A DNA stretch of 38,693 nucleotides, from NCBI GenBank assembly GCA_000697055.1, contig JNDT01002241.1:1-38693 (forward strand), read 5' to 3'. Below the pieces are notes generated by a model. The model ran no database searches. It was not told where the DNA came from and saw nothing but the letters and a program-made list of their open reading frames with translations. Positions 10,589 to 24,893 of the stretch are shown here, piece by piece (the first letter of the stretch is position 1; every line of letters begins with the position of its first letter). A program made the position numbers and the translations under genes. Source of the stretch: Saksenaea vasiformis B4078. Lineage: Eukaryota; Mucoromycota; Mucoromycetes; Mucorales; Saksenaeaceae.

Positions 10589-13153
10589 GTTGGACGGGAA
10601 AAAAGGAGCAGGGTGGAAAGGAAAACTACTTGTTATGACTCACCGTCTGAACAAGCAATCAGCTTTAAAAGACTCATGAAGGCAAAATATTTAAGCGTAT
10701 GTGGAACTGTTGATCATATGAAATGGCATGGCGGCAGCTTGCTGCTCCTTTCTGATATTCATCAATAACCTAGTTCACTAAGGTACAGAAAAATAATATG
10801 TACCTCATCGATACACTTCTTATTCCTTGGCTAGTTGTAAGAACACCACAGCGGTATCCACGTACGACTGACGGCTATGCTGGTACTAGGTGTCCAGCTG
10901 AAATTGGGACACATAAAAAAAATCAGTTGACAAAAAAAAAAGAATGAAACAATCCGGGATATCGTCTATAGCTGGATAACTATTACTGTCGAGATTGATT
11001 TTTGACGAGAGCTTGCTCATTTGTCGTTAAGCCTGAGGAGAAAGACAGTAGGTGGGAGGAGCCACTATCTGCATAAGGTGCATAATCAAACAATGGCTTT
11101 GCACATTGTATCCGGCTTTGCGTACTGAAAGGGTAAAAGTGGCGTGTTTTCGTACCTGCCCTAATATGTTCCAATTCCTGTTTGTTGCTGTCGTTGAGCA
11201 TTCTTAATGACGAACGGGCGACCGATTATGAAATAGTTCCTGTGACAGACATGAAAACAGATTAGTATTTCTTTCTTCTTTTTGCAGATCAAGTCATGTT
11301 GCAGTATGCATCATGTGCAAGTTAAATTTGGATCTGTGAACGAGGACGTAAATGCGCAAAATCTCGATGCTGCCAGTCTGAGACCGGTCCTTCTCCCCTT
11401 TTTAATGTATGACAACCCTGGTAACAATTGCTGTTTCTTAATACAGAAGGAGAAAAAAGGAGAGAAAAGCATATTTTGCTATCGGGTGATGATATGTTGG
11501 GCGCCCATGTAATGTCGCATTTTGCGAACAAGAAAGAAATCGACGAGTCAAGTATTCGTGCGTGGATATCGATTTGCGTCCCTGTGATGTGTTCATATGA
11601 TATCTTAAAGGGGTAACTGCATAAAGTTTCTGAAAAAAAGACATTCTTTCAGCGTTCCTATTCTTCCATTGAGTAACCAGCGGACACGCACAGCTGCGAA
11701 TTGCTATGATACTGGTTTCGATGAGGTCTGTGCGAGAGTTACCTTCGTAACATTACACATTTATTATGGACAAAATAGGAAATATCTTGGAAGCACATGC
11801 TACAGCTGCCAGACAAAATCAAAAGGGTGCGTTTGACAGTTTCACTTTTGTCACCAGCAAACAAACTCATATTTGAAAAGCATAAAAATTTGTTGTCATG
11901 CAAGCAACAAACGTCTCTCATTGCAACTTTTAAATACCGTATGTCAAGGATGTCAGTTATACTAGATATGAATGCTCAGTTATATGATCTTTGAGGGCCC
12001 ATGAACTGATCTCGAAATATAACACGTTACAGAAACATCGTTATATTCGAGTCGTACAAAGAGAGCGGAAGTCATCCAGTGTGCTGCATAACACAGTATG
12101 AACTTTGGGTTTCAGACCGAATGTTAACTCCTTTTATCTGCAACGGATCTCTTCCGGGAGTCACAAGAAAAGCCCAAGACTTGCTTACTAATTTGGATAT
12201 GGCTAAATGAATACATTCCTTTAGTACCGTAGATCTGTTCTACTTAATTCACTTCGTATATTTTTCTTGGCATGTCTACCTGCAAACACGATGACAATCT
12301 TGACTATGACGAACTCTATGTTGCCCTTATCCCTCTTCAAGCTTGTATGTCGATAAATGAGATCGTATGCCTTTTGCTCCTTAACTCAGAAAGACGAACC
12401 GTCTTGCTAAAATGCAACGTGTCGCGAAAATACGCGCAGTCATTAAAAGCCTTGAAGTTGAGTTAATTTACCGTTCCGGAGAACGAAAGTAGCGAAGGTC
12501 GAGGAAAGCTCTTCCAGAGTTATCCTGTAGTTATTGACGATGTAGTAGCAACTCATCAGGCATGTATAGTAATTCGTAGACGACATAGGTGTGATAATTA
12601 AATTAAGCTAACTCGCAGGAATCAGATGCATCGTTGCTTATCAGTCTAACACTCGTTTCACTCGCTCAAGTGATCTAGTTCTCTATCTTGCCCACTTACT
12701 ATTTATTTGTCCTCCGAAATGGACTACATAGCTTTCGCCTTGTTCCAGCTCATTTTCGGTTGCCCTTACGATTATGTCCTTTTAAGCTGTTCCTCTGAAA
12801 TTGCCTCTCCATGTAAACTTTTATAGATATGTAGTGAGTATTAATTGGGATTTCGAAGCCATATGGCGTTGACATTGACGTCGGATCTTCGATGCTAACT
12901 ACCTTTTCTATGGACACCATTCTGCCTGCTGCCTTCCGCGTCTCGTTTCTACATCTATACATGATGAATTACTGCAATTCCCCCACCCCCAGAGTCTTGG
13001 CTCCATCTCCACTTCAGGTTAATTTCTTTCTGTCTCTGTTGACCATTCGCGCGCATTATAAACCAACCCGGAGCTTAAACTGTTACCGGAAAATTGATCT
13101 AATTTCATCTGGCTTTGAAGTCAAATCCTCGTTTGTCTTTCCTTTTTGACACG
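10589..13153. other. 2.6 kb gene-poor stretch
   Basis: The left end is the promoter region of the mitochondrial kinase gene and the right end that of the PFK-2/FBPase-2 gene. Between them I see no gene I can support. The frame 12272-12466 (+, 64 aa) and its continuation around 12470-12600 have protein-like composition, but no start context or domain; they may be a remnant. The last part (12960-13150) is pyrimidine-rich, as is common just upstream of fungal start codons. Confidence 0.4.
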
Positions 13154-15066
<1,913 letters not shown>

Positions 15067-16229
15067 ACATCATGGCCCAGACTGAGTTCCAACGGTTGAC
15101 AATGTTTGATTAAGCAGTAATTCACGACCTGCTTGCTATGCCAGATGGGAAGCGAACGAGAAAAAAGTGCTTACCAGAATGTAGTGGAGGTCCAAGCACT
15201 TTTTTGAGTGAACTTCCCTCAGCATTGAAAGGCGCTGATCAAGCACATCAATATAAAGCCTATTATTCACCATCTCCTTCTCTGTCTTTTTTTCTATTCT
15301 TTCCCATACGACTACTGTCCTTGAGCAAAGCGAAAGCGGCAGATAGCGTCCTAGTATATGATGCGAAACGAGACACAGAGTCGCACATGATACAAAGAGA
15401 TACGTCCAAATGACAACATGGAACCAGTATGTATGTAATCAATCAGTCAGAATTCCTCATAAGTCCCATGTTGCATAATCTGAGTCGTTTAATATCAACG
15501 TGCGCTACGGCGCTTTTCATTCCATCTTCTTCGGTTATTGGCTCCTGCACCACTGCTCCAAAATTGCAACCATCCTGTCATACAAACGATAGTAGACCGT
15601 ACAATTTCTGGATCATATCCGTTTGACGCAAACTGTTGCCTTAGTTCACAACATCCGGCAAGTCTATCGTTGTTGCAGATATCCACAACAACATTCTAAT
15701 GTATACATTTTCAAGTATCCATTTACCCCGTCCTTTATGTGCTGGTGTGACTTTATCCATACTGACGACAGCAACTCTATTTACCTTTTTCTCTTTCTTT
15801 CTTCGAGCCTTACCGCTTACACAAACCTTTATGTTTTGACTTGAAACCCACACGTGGTGTTCACCCAAACAAACCTTCCTATCAACCGATAATCAGTGAT
15901 TTCCCTCCATCCCCTGATCCCTTCCACCCTTTCAAGCGTTTTTTGCTCTGGATCACATCACATCCACAGAATAACCCATATCCTCCCCACGACCGGACCG
16001 ATATCCGGAAGGGGCGCTGGGACCCAACCGTGTCATTCTGTCGTCCTCTTGTAGCCAAAAGAACCGAGCGTAAGACAAAAGAAAAGGTGTACAATGCAAG
16101 ATGTACATGAAGCTTTTTCTTACCGATCATACCGAATTCCCGGCCCGGAGATCAATAAGGTTTAGGGTAGTCTCGGTGGTGCGCGATTGTGCAAGGTCTG
16201 CCCGCCCAAAAGTGCGCCTCGGTTTAGGT
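15067..16229. other. Intergenic stretch
   Basis: No supported gene. Frames at 15138-15413 (+) and 15495-15686 (-) are short and without domains. The region from 15700 to 16000 is C/T-rich on the + strand and may be promoter or 5' UTR for the small gene that follows. Confidence 0.4.
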
Positions 16230-16740
16230 ATGGCTCCTAAGAGATCTGCAGTTGATAACCTTCTTTTAAAAGAAGCACCTGAAGAAAAGAGCGATGTTAG
16301 CAGTGTCACTTTACCCAAAAGCAGAGACCCGAGCGAGGGCATTTTGGAGCATGATTGCAACACCGAATCGACGGCATCAAGAGAAAACGGAGGTGGCTGT
16401 GACTGCAGCGCAGCGGTCAAAGGTAAAGGTAGAACGAAGATATCAGTGGCCGAATCAATCTCTGTTCCAATTTTTTAGAAACGCTGCAAGAAAAGGCAGG
16501 TCTTTTCTGCGTGCGTTGCCAGAGTGCCCGAGGTAAGTGGACAAACGTGGGTTACGCAAGGAAATCTTGCACGGTTGAGTCGGATGAAACCCGGACGCAT
16601 CTCCTCCAGGTGATGATGGCCAGACTCAGCAGCCGGTGCTTATGTACAAAGCTGTACGTCTCACCTCGCTCATCAACCACGCAACCATTGCTCGAGCGAG
16701 ATTACCCGAAGCCGGCGATCACAGTGTGCCTGAGATATAA
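16230..16740 (+). CDS. Small spliced gene, unknown function, possibly broken at 3' end
   Basis: Three exons join in frame with canonical introns: 16230-16422, 16479-16532 and 16610-16740, giving 125 residues. The N-terminal 60 residues are polar, with Glu/Ser/Asp text. A CVRCQ (CxxC) motif is encoded in exon 2, and a helical segment (VLMYKAVRLTSLINHATIAR) follows. I do not recognise the family. About 40 nt past the TAA, the frame that starts LVIVPDLLSTERNG stays open until about 16921 and looks coding. It might join through a further intron, but the simplest junction (16724-16761) is only 38 nt and still leaves a TAG at 16779. So this is either a short gene or a pseudogene of a longer one. 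The antisense frame 16127-16420 is also open and is the main alternative. Confidence 0.38.
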
Positions 16741-17470
16741 TATGTCGGTGTGTCAATACAGGAGGCGTAATACAGCTGTAGCTGGTGATTGTTCCTGATT
16801 TGCTTTCTACCGAAAGAAACGGCATCCTTTCAGTCTCACTGCGCTTAACAGTTTCAGTCACGACACAACCGGCAGCAGGTCGTTATATCAAGAATTACCA
16901 TAGCCAGTACGCCTTGCACTAATGACGTTTGTAATAAACGCTAGCATATATATGTTCAAGGTACACTTGCAGTTTGGTGAGGATGAGTTGTAGACTATAT
17001 GAAAGCAAAGTATATGGTCTAAGTACAACGTTTCTTGCAAGTGTAAAAAAGCTTCTAGCTACAAGTGCAAATGCATTTGTTTGTGGGAGCAAAGCTTCCC
17101 AGATGTAAGAGCAAATCTTTGCCAAAGCATTCAGATAACGCCAGTGCGATGGCAAAAATAGGAGTTCTATTTTTGTCAGAGCGATTTGGCATTGGTTGAG
17201 CGCCGACATTGATTTCGGGATTAGAAGCAATAAGGCATCATTGTGGTCACTCAAGCAGTGTCCAATGAGATTCAGAGAAAAGTTCAGTGACTCAACCACT
17301 ATTCAAAAAAAACATCGACGTCATCTAAGGTTAAAGATTTTTCCGTTTCATCCCACGTAGGAAGCCTCGTTGGTCCTTTTCTTTTCTTTTGCTGCGCTGT
17401 ACCTTACCTGATTCCACGCTTACTTACTCGATAGTCATTCGTTCCTTTACAGTTCTGCTTATTTTTTACC
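16741..17470. other. Upstream region of the Zn2Cys6 regulator gene
   Basis: The first 180 nt carry the possible extra exon of the preceding small gene. The rest holds no supported gene: a - strand frame at 16919-17299 is open for 126 codons but starts with GTG and has no known domain. The final 120 nt are T/C-rich and end just before the ATG at 17471, as expected for a promoter and 5' UTR. Confidence 0.4.
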
Positions 17471-20400
17471 ATGTCGTCTATCCTCGTTCCCGAGAACAAT
17501 GGATCGAATCAGTCACAGCACCAGAAACCACCAGAACCGACACGTCCCAAGCGACCTCGATCGAGTTTAGCAGTAAGTTTGCAACAAGAGCAAAAACAAA
17601 AGAAAGCAGTAGCCCTGTTGTTTCCCTGACTGATTTCGCTACTTGCGCAGTGCATCCGTTGTCGAAAGAAGAAGGTCAAATGTGATTTTGTCCAACCGAC
17701 CTGTGGGCGTTGTGCGATTGCTGGACTTCCTTGTAGTTACGCTACACCCCCTCGTCGAGTTGACGGCCACGCTTTTGACCAACTTGGAAACCACGTCGAA
17801 GAATTGAAGGAAAGGATGCAGAGAATGCAGTCGGAGCTAGCCATGATGAAAAATAATCTACATCCTTTCTCAGGCAACCTGGGATATCGTGCGACTGATG
17901 ATGATAATAGCAGTTCAGGAGCAACCACACCATTTAGCATGAGCCAGGGCCCTTCAGATCAACTTGCACCCAAAGGTGCTGTGGCTGTGATCGAATCGCA
18001 ACACCTGCAGCAGCCTCAATCTCAGCAGCCGGTCACTTGGAGGCTCTCCTTATCTCAATCCGGGTTACGAATTGATACAAATATTGCAAGTGTCGCCGAC
18101 TTATATCGTATTTTGTTGAATGGTATCAGTCAACTGAATATCAACAGCGATTCCACCACCAACTTGTACAGCACCGAATCGATTCGTGGTGATGGCAGCA
18201 AGTCGAAACAGAACCGAGGACTGAATCGATATCTAGGAGGAAAAAACGCACTAGAATCAAACGGTCAGATTGTTGGCATGGATGCAGATATGGTTTCTTC
18301 ATCTGTACAGAACACAGGTGGCGGCGGCCGGCTGTGGGAAGTAGACGACAACGAAGCACGAAGGATCATTCAAGAACGCAAGCAATCAGACGATACGTTA
18401 CCACAGGAGACGCTTGATCGACTCATGCACAGTTGCTACCACAAATGTTTCTTAGCTTATCAGATTGTCGACAAGGATTCATTTATGCAGCTCTATTCCG
18501 GTGATGCGGGATTGGAACCTCTACTAGCCAACTCAATCAACGCCTGGATTTCCAAACATGGCTGTATTTATCATAACGCTTGCCCAGGCCAGGACCCTTC
18601 GGCGATGGGCGAAGCTTACTTCAAAAATGCTCGTCAGCTGTTGAAGAAATGCTTCGACATCAGCAGCCCGACAACTATACATGCACTGCTCAACCTCTAC
18701 ATGTATCAGTTAAGCAGTGAGCGATCCAACTTGGCTTACCTGTATATCGGTCTGGCCATCCGTATGGCTCAGGATCTCAAGTTCCACAAGAAAGAGCATA
18801 TGCCAGCGGATGTGAAGCAACGTGAAATTAACAAGCGTCTGTGGTGGTCAGCGTACTGGCTTGATCTCTGTGCGGCTCTGGAATCCAATCGACCAACGAT
18901 GGTGGACGACAAGGATTGCGATCTGGAATATCCTATAAAGTTAGATTCCGAGGACGAAGAAACGGGTTACCGAATTAGTTTTTGTGTACACTCTATCAAG
19001 CTAATGAAAATCCGGAAGGATATTACGAAACATCTCCCTTCGGAACAGTCTGGTCAATCATTGCTTTCCGCTATCTCGCGCCTGGAGAATGCTTTGACGA
19101 ACTGGCTCAACGAACTCCCGCAAGACCTCCATTTTGAGCAGGATGATACCTTCCAATGCACAAAATCGTTTAGGGATGAGGCCTGTCTAATTCTTAACAT
19201 TCAGTACCAGACGACGTGGGTTATGTTACACAAGTTCTTCTTGCCCAAGCAAGACCAGACAGCAACACCCGTGGCGTTACTGTCCCTTAATATTTGTACC
19301 AAATCGGCGAACTTCATCACCAAGATGCTGGACATATACGCGGCAAACCTGAGCTGGTGTCAGTTTTTCTACGCGTTGGATGGTGTGATTGCCAGTGTGA
19401 CGATTCATCAGGTGAATGCCCTGTCAAACGAAAAGGAGGTGGCCCATCTTGCGCAACGTAACTTGATTGTGACGGCGAATGTACTGAAGAAGTCACCTCT
19501 TTTGTACATGGAGAAGGTGAATGAGATCATTGAAAGCATCGAGGAATTTTTGAAGAAGAATTGTCTGCCGACGGATTTGAGTGAACTTCCACCGATTAAT
19601 GAAGATTCGGCCAACCAGCAATCGATTTCGTCTGTGTTCCATCCCAGGGTATTTGAGAGCCCAGCTAGTCAACATCAGACCAGTACGTTTGGATCGTCTA
19701 ATTTCGGTTCCTCCACACCTATGAGTCAACCGCGAACAGACCCCGACTCACCGTCTGTCAGCGGATCTCGGTTCGGCAGTGTGGGACCAATCCCCATGTC
19801 TTCACCACGGCCACCGGCCTCGACAACTGCTCGCCATCCCACGATGCCATCACAGATGTCACCTCATCAGTCTGTTTTCTCGGGCCAAAGCAGTGGCAGT
19901 CCGATTGCGATGGTTAATTCGCCTCAACGACCTGTGTCTGAAACACCAAAGCAGCCGCCGACGGTTCAGTCACAGCAACCACCTCAGCATCAGCCTCCGC
20001 AACCACAGGCCATGTCATTTGGAACGACGCAGCTGCCGACGCAGACGAATACCAACGTGATGGTGGAACCCAACATGCTGTTCAACGATCCGGGTCTGAT
20101 AGACTTCAACATCCAGAACAGCAACGTGCCGAGAGATATGAACAATTTGTTTTTCCGAGATATGGGATTTGATATGAACAATGCGAATATGCCTGGTGAA
20201 CGTATGCCTTCTGCTGCAACTTTTGGTCACCAAGGTATCTTGAATACGCTAAATACCCCGATGTTCAATGGCCGAACTGCTGTGAACACGACCTCGTTCC
20301 AGACGTCAAGTCTCCAGGGCTTTGCTGGCAACACCCATAACGATAACCCGTCTTTTCCATTTGGTGATCTTGCTCAGGGAGCCGATGTACCAATGTATGG

Positions 20401-20821
20401 ACAAGGGAACACCACGGAAGAGCCGCCATACCCGAATATCCTTGCCACGGCGGGATTATTTGATCTGACGCATGGCGACGGTCAACCGCATGCAACGCAG
20501 CAACAGCCACCACAAACAATCATGAGTCCGTACCAGCTCAACTCTTCGACAACGACCCAACCACATGTCACAGGTGGCGCTGCATTCGATCCTAATGCGT
20601 TATTTGGGCAGATCAATATGGATCCGGCAACAATGAACGCTATGCTCCAGTACAACACGCCTGACGACGGATACGGCCATTTCCCTTACGGAAATCAGCA
20701 TCAAGCTCCACAGCAACAGGACGCGACCGCTTCCCAGTTTCCAAATAATGACCTTGCAGCAGCCATGTTTGCAGCATCAAGTCGAAAGCGTGTCCACCGA
20801 GAATGGGACGAATCAGCATAA
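17471..20821 (+). CDS. Zn2Cys6 fungal transcription factor with fungal_trans domain
   Basis: Two exons (17471-17572 and 17651-20821) give 1090 residues. The 78-nt intron falls exactly before the first zinc Cys. The binuclear cluster is Cys35, 38, 45, 52, 55 and 62 (C-x2-C-x6-C-x6-C-x2-C-x6-C) with a basic first loop, preceded by an NLS-like RPKRPR. A linker and a coiled coil (about 75-100) suggest dimeric DNA binding. A fungal_trans middle-homology region begins near residue 290 and contains the usual helical text (YLYIGLAIRMAQDLKFHK, then RLWWSAYWLD). The last 400 or so residues are rich in Gln, Pro, Ser and Asn, a typical activation region. It acts in the nucleus; target genes cannot be read from the sequence. 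The gene is convergent with the G-patch gene, 401 nt away. Confidence 0.92.
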
Positions 20822-21222
20822 TTTTCTTTGTCGTATTGTTTTATTTTTTTTTTTTTGTTTACATCTCAAATGTTATTATAATCACTTCTCGATCTCTCTC
20901 TCACTCTCTCACTCACTCTTTTTCTTCTTCTTCTTCTTTATCGCCTCCTGCTTGTTTATCTTTTTTTTCCCTATTCCATCGTTAAAACTGACATCCAAAA
21001 TAACATTCTCCTGTGCTTTCCTATCCGTATGCGTGGAACTAGAGGTTTTATGGATGTCCGTTTTGTTTGTAACACTCACACCTCTTTTTTTTTGTTATAA
21101 AACAATCGAAATCAGTATTTTCTTTTTTGGCTCTGTATGGGTTGATTTTATTTGCGTAACGGAGAAGAGAATAAACATGCTAGAATACAATGCGAGGAAT
21201 GGAATGACGGAATAGGGGACAA
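20822..21222. other. Shared 3' region of convergent genes
   Basis: The 401 nt between two convergent stop codons are T-rich on the + strand with CT and CTT runs (20894-20940). They must hold the 3' ends of both transcripts. An AATAAA lies at about 21170-21175 on the + strand. No gene is seen. Confidence 0.45.
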
Positions 21223-21990
21223 TTAGGCAGAGACGGGCTTGATACCTAGAATTTCATTCAATCGTGCCTTGTCATGCTGTGTTGCCATGCGTTTCGCGCG
21301 CAAGAATTTTGCTCGTGCCCTAGTTGACAATGACAATGATCAATGGATGTATGTCCTCTTACAAAAAGAATAAGACTTACGCATTACGCAATACAGTTGT
21401 TGCCTGCTTCACTTCGGTCTCACTATCGCTATCTTCTTCCTTCTTCTTCTCTTTCTTCGCCTTCTTCTCCTTTTTCGCCTTCTTTTCCTTCTTTTCCTTC
21501 CTCTCTTTTTTCTCCTTCTTTTCTTTCTTTTCCTTCTTCTCTTTGCTCTTTTTACGTTTCTTCTTTTCAGTTTCTTCCTGCTCTTCTTCCTCGTCAAGCT
21601 TTCTCTTGTTTGACGATTCATCCTCGGTAGTGGTATCGCTCGATTCGGTCTCTGCTGTTCGGTTATTCAAGTCGGCCAACAACCGTGAGAAGGCATCGGT
21701 GTTATCCAACCAGTTGTCCTCGTTCTTCTTATTTGCACCAAGACCAAGCGTATTCTCCTTGAGTCTAATTTTTACATGTTCCTTGTTTCCGTCCTCATTA
21801 ATACCCAGACCCTTGCCAGGAGCCCAACCCATCTTCATGAGCATACGGAATCCAAATTTGGATTCATCTGTCCATTTCTTTAGCATTCAGTCTCCTCCTT
21901 GGTTGTGACGAATTGTTTACCTTTGCTCCAATGAAGGTTGTTAGGATCGGCGCTAAGACGCTGCTTGACTTTCTGACCAGCCAAGCCCAT
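21223..21990 (-). CDS. PXR1: G-patch protein, Pxr1/PinX1-like
   Basis: Three exons on the - strand join in frame: 21990-21921, 21867-21381 and 21319-21223, giving 217 residues. The N-terminus has the family text WSKDESKFG leading into a G-patch (about 24-70: RMLMKMGWAPGKGLG, then NTLGLGANKKNEDNW). A long Lys/Glu KKE-type repeat tract (about 115-175) follows, and a C-terminal motif ends in LNEILGIKP, as in fungal Pxr1. Members activate the DEAH helicase Prp43 in nucleolar rRNA processing and can inhibit telomerase. In exon 2 the acceptor at 21868 was preferred over one at 21881 because it restores the conserved WSxDxSKFG junction. The T/C-rich + strand over the KKE tract also leaves a long antisense frame that is not a gene. 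Confidence 0.88.
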
Positions 21991-24059
21991 GATAGTAATC
22001 GCCGATAGAAAAAAAGAGGAAGTATCAGCTTTGATGTGATTGATTTTTTTTTCACGTTGATGGAAAGAGCCGTCACGAGATGTCTGAATTTGGTGTTGCT
22101 CAAATGTCCGCCAAACCATGCTGGACTTTTCATTCCTGCGTGGAAAGCAGAGCTTTTTTCTCAGATGAATACTGTATGTTGGTTTTATCAGAGGAAAGGA
22201 TTTGCCTTCGGACAGCCATAGCCGTCCATCATCAGCCTTCTTTTGACCGCGTGACTACGGTGACCTATGATGTACTGTTTTGAAGTCAGCTAATAGTATA
22301 AAAAGCTTGAAAAACCTACCCTTAACCGGTGACGCATGGTATTAAAAATGGTATCCAGTATAGAATTGACTGAGATGACTTTTCTGATAGACGAATGACT
22401 TGTGAAGGATGAATGATTAATAACGAACCTAATAAATGATTAGAAAATTAGTGAGACTATAGGGATTAGCTTACCTTAAGTATCAAACCGTATTATCTAC
22501 GGCGATACGTGCACTTTCGTGCACATGGACTACAGGACGGCAGGCAACAAGCCAATACATGGTTTTTCCAGAATCCAAGCCAATTTCTGCCAATCAAAAT
22601 CAGTAACGATTTTGTCAACTGGGTGTAGCTTTCTGAAGCCTTTCATTGCCATCCTGCAGTCCGGATCCATATCTAAAAAAATACGATGAAATAGCTGGCT
22701 GTACGATCATAAATAAGAAAGTACTTATCAGAAAATGTTCGCAACGTATGTAGCTGCAAAGAAAAGCATGTCTTGATTCGCCTTTGTATGATCTTCTCAT
22801 AGCCCTGTTTGTGCGCAAGTGTTATATGACTATGAAAGATGTTATCAGAAGATTCTGTATGGGATAAATGCCTATCTTTGTAAAACCGGATATTCACGGT
22901 AACAATAAAGCATCCGCTCTTCGTTGTGCTTCTGCACGTGTTGATGATAAACAATACATTACTTGTACGGTTCTTACAAAAAATGACACTTACCTATGGA
23001 GAAACATTTGGGGAAGAAGAAAGAAGACGAGAAAGATTTCCATCATTTTGTTGTCCCTAAAAAAATTTGTTGGGACTGGTACCATACAGCAGCAAAATAA
23101 TACGGTAAGAGTATCTGCCAAAGAATTCCATTATCACTGATCGACCAAATGGTGTATACATTTAATTCGTCGCGTGTATGCTAGGAAACTCATTCGGAGT
23201 ACAAAGCGATGATGCATCCTACAGCTTAGCTATGTCCGCTAATTGGCTGTCCAAGAGGACTATGAATGGCTGTCCGAATGGCTGTCCAAAGGAAAGCCCC
23301 AGAGGGAAATGATGGGAATGCTGCTTTAATTGAAGATTTTATAACCACGAGACATCAGATCTTCGCGTGCAGTACAAGGAAGCGATGATCAAAGCGAAGG
23401 CGGGAAGATCGTCGTGGCAATGTACCATCCCACAAGTGACTAATGCCTCGCTTATATCGGGTTATGCGCCTTAGCGACTATCGTATCACGCTTCCTCTTT
23501 TTTCTTGTTTTAACTATCGAAGGTTTGCAGGTTACTTTGACGCTTTCCTGCGATCCAACTCCATGTATGTACTTTCCCTATCCGGGGCCAACTAGATTCA
23601 TACCAAACGATCCAGCCATTATTGAAAAATGGATTATCATGAATGGAGTATACTGTCGTAGTAAGTGAATAAGGTCGCCAGTACGCGACGTGATCTGTGT
23701 CCGTGAAAGACAGCTCGTCGCGGATACTGCATGTCATCAACAGCCAACGTGATTCGTAGAACACCGGAAGGTTCGACTTGGCTCTCCAAACAAGCCTATC
23801 TATAGGAGGAGATTACATCTCCTTGCAAAATTCAAATCACATTTTTCTTTATCCGATTGGAATACTTAGTGTCCTTGTAAACATAGCGTGTTGGGATATT
23901 CATGATTTCTGGATATCAAATGCTCTAGCATTTCTTCGGTAATTTACAAAAAAAAAGAATGACAGAACTAAGAAAAACAAAGATATGCAAAAAAGGAAAG
24001 TATGAAGAGAAGGAATCAAGTAATAAATAGAAAAAACCAAGGATAAACAGCAAGACCAT
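21991..24059. other. 2 kb gene-poor stretch
   Basis: The left end is the promoter of the G-patch gene. No gene is supported in the rest. Short protein-like pieces occur, such as 22997-23101 (+), which reads as a Lys/Glu-rich start followed by a Trp-containing end, but none has a domain. A GGCTGTCC unit appears three times between 23244 and 23287. The right end is the 3' flank of the coiled-coil gene. Confidence 0.35.
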
Positions 24060-24893
24060 TCACCCATCGACTTCCGAATTGACCACACAGGTTCTGATGC
24101 GGTGAACTAAGCCATTGACCTCGTCTCTGCACTTTAGTACTGCGTTTTGAAGATTATCCGTGCGTTCTGCATCTTGTTGGATACTGTCGATCAAATCCTG
24201 CAAGTTGGCTTTGACACGATCCACAAACCCCTGGGTATTATTTTCCAGCTCGGCCATTGCCTTTTTAAGGTATTCTAGTTCTTTTCTGCGTACCTCGAGT
24301 TGCTTCTGTATCCTAGATTCAGATGACCGTGCTAATGCTTGTGATTGATCTGTGATCAATTTAATTTGTCGTTTTACGGTGGCTAAATCGTTCTTCAAAC
24401 CAATCATCTCTTTTTGAAATCGTAAGCCGAGTAACTGGACGGATTCCGATAGTGTCTGACGCTGGCGCTGTGTTCTTTCATTTTCCATCACAGCACGATC
24501 CCGGTCCTGCTCGAGTGCCTGTTCCTTTCGTCGCAAATCTTCCAGCTGCGTTCGCGAGGCTTTAGCCTCATCCTTTAATTGCTTCACCTGCAGTTCCAAG
24601 CCCAGCGATGACTTCTTTGTATCATCAAGAACCTGCTGTTTCGTCTCGAGCACTTGCATTAATTCTTGAATGTTCGTACGGTAAATACGATTCGATTCAG
24701 TGTATTCCTTGGCATCTTTTTCTGCTTGCGCTTTGGTTTGTTGTGCAGAGGCAAGCTAAGACATAAATTAAACTTTCTGGTTTCCTTTTGTTTCTCCCCG
24801 TACCTGTGCTTTGGTGTTGATCAGATCTTTCTGAATGGCATCCCAAGTTTCTTGCAATTGTTCAATAACTCTAGTCGATCTCGATGAAGACAT
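24060..24893 (-). CDS. Coiled-coil protein of unknown function
   Basis: Two exons on the - strand (24893-24804 and 24755-24060) give 261 residues; the 48-nt intron is GT..AG and in phase. Nearly the whole protein is helical and rich in Glu, Gln, Lys and Leu, with heptad-like spacing from about residue 5 to 250, and ends in a short segment with HRIRTCVVNSEVDG. There is no signal peptide or membrane segment. Such a layout is found in cytoskeletal, kinetochore and mRNA-transport adaptors (She3-like proteins are one candidate), but coiled-coil similarity alone cannot decide. A second in-frame ATG lies 25 codons upstream at 24968. I chose 24893 because the text in between has no helical heptads. 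Confidence 0.75.

Noticed and set aside
16127..16420. 97-codon open frame on the - strand
   Set aside because: Antisense to the spliced small gene, whose in-phase introns support the + strand; kept only as the alternative.
16919..17299. 126-codon open frame on the - strand
   Set aside because: Starts with GTG, has no recognised domain, and lies in the upstream region of the Zn2Cys6 gene.
21324..21908. 194-codon Phe/Ser-rich frame on the + strand
   Set aside because: Antisense shadow of the Lys/Glu repeat tract of the G-patch gene.
23244..23287. Three GGCTGTCC units
   Set aside because: Too short and irregular to call a functional repeat.
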